From positions 62,001 through 126,000 of the forward strand of contig JBAKBP010000206.1 in the NCBI GenBank assembly GCA_037953745.1: a DNA stretch of 64,000 bases, read 5' to 3'. The notes under the pieces were generated by a model. That model had not been told where the DNA came from. It worked only from the letters and a program-made list of their open reading frames with translations, and searched no databases. The translations under genes were made by a program, and so were the position numbers. Positions 62,350 through 64,000 of this stretch are shown here, in pieces (position 1 is the stretch's first letter; each line of letters begins with the position of its first letter). This DNA comes from Lithodes maja. Lineage: Eukaryota; Arthropoda; Malacostraca; Decapoda; Lithodidae.

Positions 62350-64000
62350 TCAACTATTCACAAGCATTCTCCATTCACTCATGTCCACCACCACTTCCCC
62401 TGCCTGATCTATAGTCATTCCTCTATCATCCAAAGCCTTTCTTACACAGTCTCTCCATCTCAATGGGGGTCTTCCTGCCCTTCTATCTCCCCTTGTACCT
62501 GACTCACATATTCTCTTTGTAAGCCTTTCATCTCCCATTCGTTCAACATGACCATACCAGCTCAGCACCCTTTTGTCCACTCTGGCTGACAAATGTTCCT
62601 GCTGCCCCACTCTCCTACGTATCTCTTCATTCCTCAATCTGTCTCTACGAGTAACTCCACACATACTCCTCAAGCAGCTCATCTCCATCACATCCAGCCC
62701 TCTTTTCTCCTTTTTCTTCAGAGCCCATGTCTCAGCCCCATACATCACTGTTGGCACAACAATTCCTTGATACAGTGCACTTTTTACTTTCACTCCGAGA
62801 TTTCTCGTCTTCCACATACTTCCCATTGCTCCGAAAACCTTCCTTCCTTCACACACTCTCTGTTTTACCTCCACTTCCATACCTCCACTCCTGCTTATCG
62901 TTCCTCCTAGATATTTAAAACACTCTACTTGTTCCAATATTTCCCCATCCAGCCTCACATCTAGATTCACCCTATGCTCTCCCCTATTACACACCATTAC
63001 TTTACTTTTATTGACGTTCACCTTCAGTTTCCTCCTTCCACAAACCACACCAAACTCTTTGACTACCCGCTGCAGTTTCTCATCAGAATCCGCCACCAAT
63101 GCTGTGTCATCAGCGAACAGCAACTGATTCAACTCCCAATCTCTACCATTCTTTCCTACTAAACCCAATCCTCTTCCCATAGTTCTCCTTTTCACCTCCC
63201 TCACCACACCATCCATAAACATATTAAACAGCCATGGTGACATTACACAACCCTGTCGCAAACCTACCTTTACCTCAAACCATTCACTCAACTCACCATT
63301 TCCTACTCTCACACATGCTCTGCTCCCTTCATAAAAACTCTTAACTGCTTCTAACAAATTTCCTCCTATTTCATAAATCCTTAACACCTTCCACATTGCT
63401 TCACGGTCCACACGATCATACGCTTTTTCCAAGTCCATAAAAGCCCAAAATATCTCCTTATGCTTCTCTAAATACTTCTCGCATAACTGTCTTACTGCAA
63501 ACATCTGATCCACGCACCCTCTTCCCCTCCTAAAACCGCACTGTTCTTCTCCTATTGCAACTTCCGTACACTTTATTATCCTCTCTATCAACACCCTGCC
63601 ATACAGCTTTCCAACCACTGACAATAAACTAATACCTCTATAACTTGAACACTCCTGCCGATCTCCCTTCCCCTTGTACAACGGCACAATACATGCACTC
63701 TTCCAGTCTATTGGTACCATTGACACAACAAAGCACACATTGAAAAGTCTCACCAACCAATCTATTATCACATCTCCACCCTTCTTTATACACTCCACAG
63801 CAATACCATCCAAACCTTCTGCTTTTCCCGCTCTCATTTGTTTCACTGCTTCTTTCACCTCATTTTCCTCAATCCTTTCATTCATTCCCTGCCACCTGGG
63901 TGGCCTGGGTAACCTATCTCCATCCACCTCTGCTTCAATCACTGCTTCTCTTCCATCTCTTGTATTTAACAGAGATTCAAAATACTCGGCATATCTTTTC
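62350..64000 (-). CDS. RTE-A2 reverse transcriptase, 5' part off window
   Basis: Open from the right edge (RYAEYFESLLNTRDGREAVI) to the stop at 62350, about 550 codons in the window. Motifs: QMRAGKAEGLDGIAVECIKK, LYKGKGDRQECSSYRGI, AFMDLEKAYDRVDREAMW, GLRQGCVMSPWLFNMFMDGV, active site LLFADDTALVADSD, CFKYLGGTISRSGG, YGAETWALKKKEKRG, RRDRLRNEEIRRRV and WYGHVERMGDERL. The endonuclease should lie further right. No GTG or ATG start is meant to be real here because the frame is open at the edge. Intact as far as seen. Confidence 0.9.
   Translation of the reverse strand, partial: KRYAEYFESLLNTRDGREAVIEAEVDGDRLPRPPRWQGMNERIEENEVKEAVKQMRAGKAEGLDGIAVECIKKGGDVIIDWLVRLFNVCFVVSMVPIDWKSACIVPLYKGKGDRQECSSYRGISLLSVVGKLYGRVLIERIIKCTEVAIGEEQCGFRRGRGCVDQMFAVRQLCEKYLEKHKEIFWAFMDLEKAYDRVDREAMWKVLRIYEIGGNLLEAVKSFYEGSRACVRVGNGELSEWFEVKVGLRQGCVMSPWLFNMFMDGVVREVKRRTMGRGLGLVGKNGRDWELNQLLFADDTALVADSDEKLQRVVKEFGVVCGRRKLKVNVNKSKVMVCNRGEHRVNLDVRLDGEILEQVECFKYLGGTISRSGGMEVEVKQRVCEGRKVFGAMGSMWKTRNLGVKVKSALYQGIVVPTVMYGAETWALKKKEKRGLDVMEMSCLRSMCGVTRRDRLRNEEIRRRVGQQEHLSARVDKRVLSWYGHVERMGDERLTKRICESGTRGDRRAGRPPLRWRDCVRKALDDRGMTIDQAGEVVVDMSEWRMLVNS

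Larger units (their letters stand above)
61957..64000 (-). mobile_element. RTE-A2: LINE running off the right edge
   Basis: Minus-strand element: (GATA)n tail (plus-sense CTAT repeats at 61957-61977), 3' UTR 61978-62349, RT ORF 62350 to the window edge. The 3' UTR matches RTE-A1 closely. Confidence 0.9.

Overview
This 64 kb window is eukaryotic, very repeat-rich DNA. It holds no recognisable multi-exon host gene. Interstitial (TTAGG)n arthropod telomere tracts, DIRS-like and RTE-like elements, TTAA-flanked MITEs, tRNA-headed SINEs and long CA/GT/GATA microsatellites together suggest an arthropod, most likely a decapod crustacean. The organism is an inference; no species-specific gene is present.

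Layout. (1) 1-18728: a degraded Ty3/gypsy element on the minus strand (call it Gyp-out; order gag, PR, RT, RNase H, IN; one ~2.05 kb LTR at 16682-18728; its other end is off the left edge). It is split by a full-length 9.25 kb LTR element (Gmr-1, 2294-11545, 4-bp target duplication ACGT) and by a 5'-truncated LINE (13597-14807, 10-bp target duplication). (2) 19202-23361: a 5'-truncated RTE-like LINE, a LINE 3' end, a tRNA-headed SINE, and a jockey/CR1-like LINE with an inverted duplication. (3) 25349-26065: the only intact ORF not obviously inside a transposon, encoding two retropepsin-type aspartyl protease domains in tandem, followed by AATAAA. (4) 27189-30545: a broken DIRS-like element. 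(5) 31372-40621: a second full-length copy, Gmr-2, with target duplication ATAT and an uninterrupted 1699-codon gag-pol. (6) 41125-48850: minisatellites, a LINE inserted in a minisatellite, and TTAA MITEs. (7) 49209-60433: more MITEs, RTE-like copies (one full-length, itself split by a CR1-like LINE) and a mariner-derived foldback. (8) 60401-61498: a 33-bp minisatellite that is an amplified MITE end. (9) 61957-64000: a second RTE-like family running off the right edge.

The two Gmr copies are the most informative objects. Their pol order is PR-IN-RT-RNase H, not the PR-RT-RNase H-IN order usual for Ty3/gypsy. This is the order known from the Gmr1-like group, and their Gag carries a capsid region resembling the SCAN domain, which is thought to descend from that group. 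The other leading items are the tandem retropepsin ORF and the two tandem arrays that appear to have grown out of MITE termini. Almost everything else is nested mobile DNA whose order of insertion can be read from target-site duplications.
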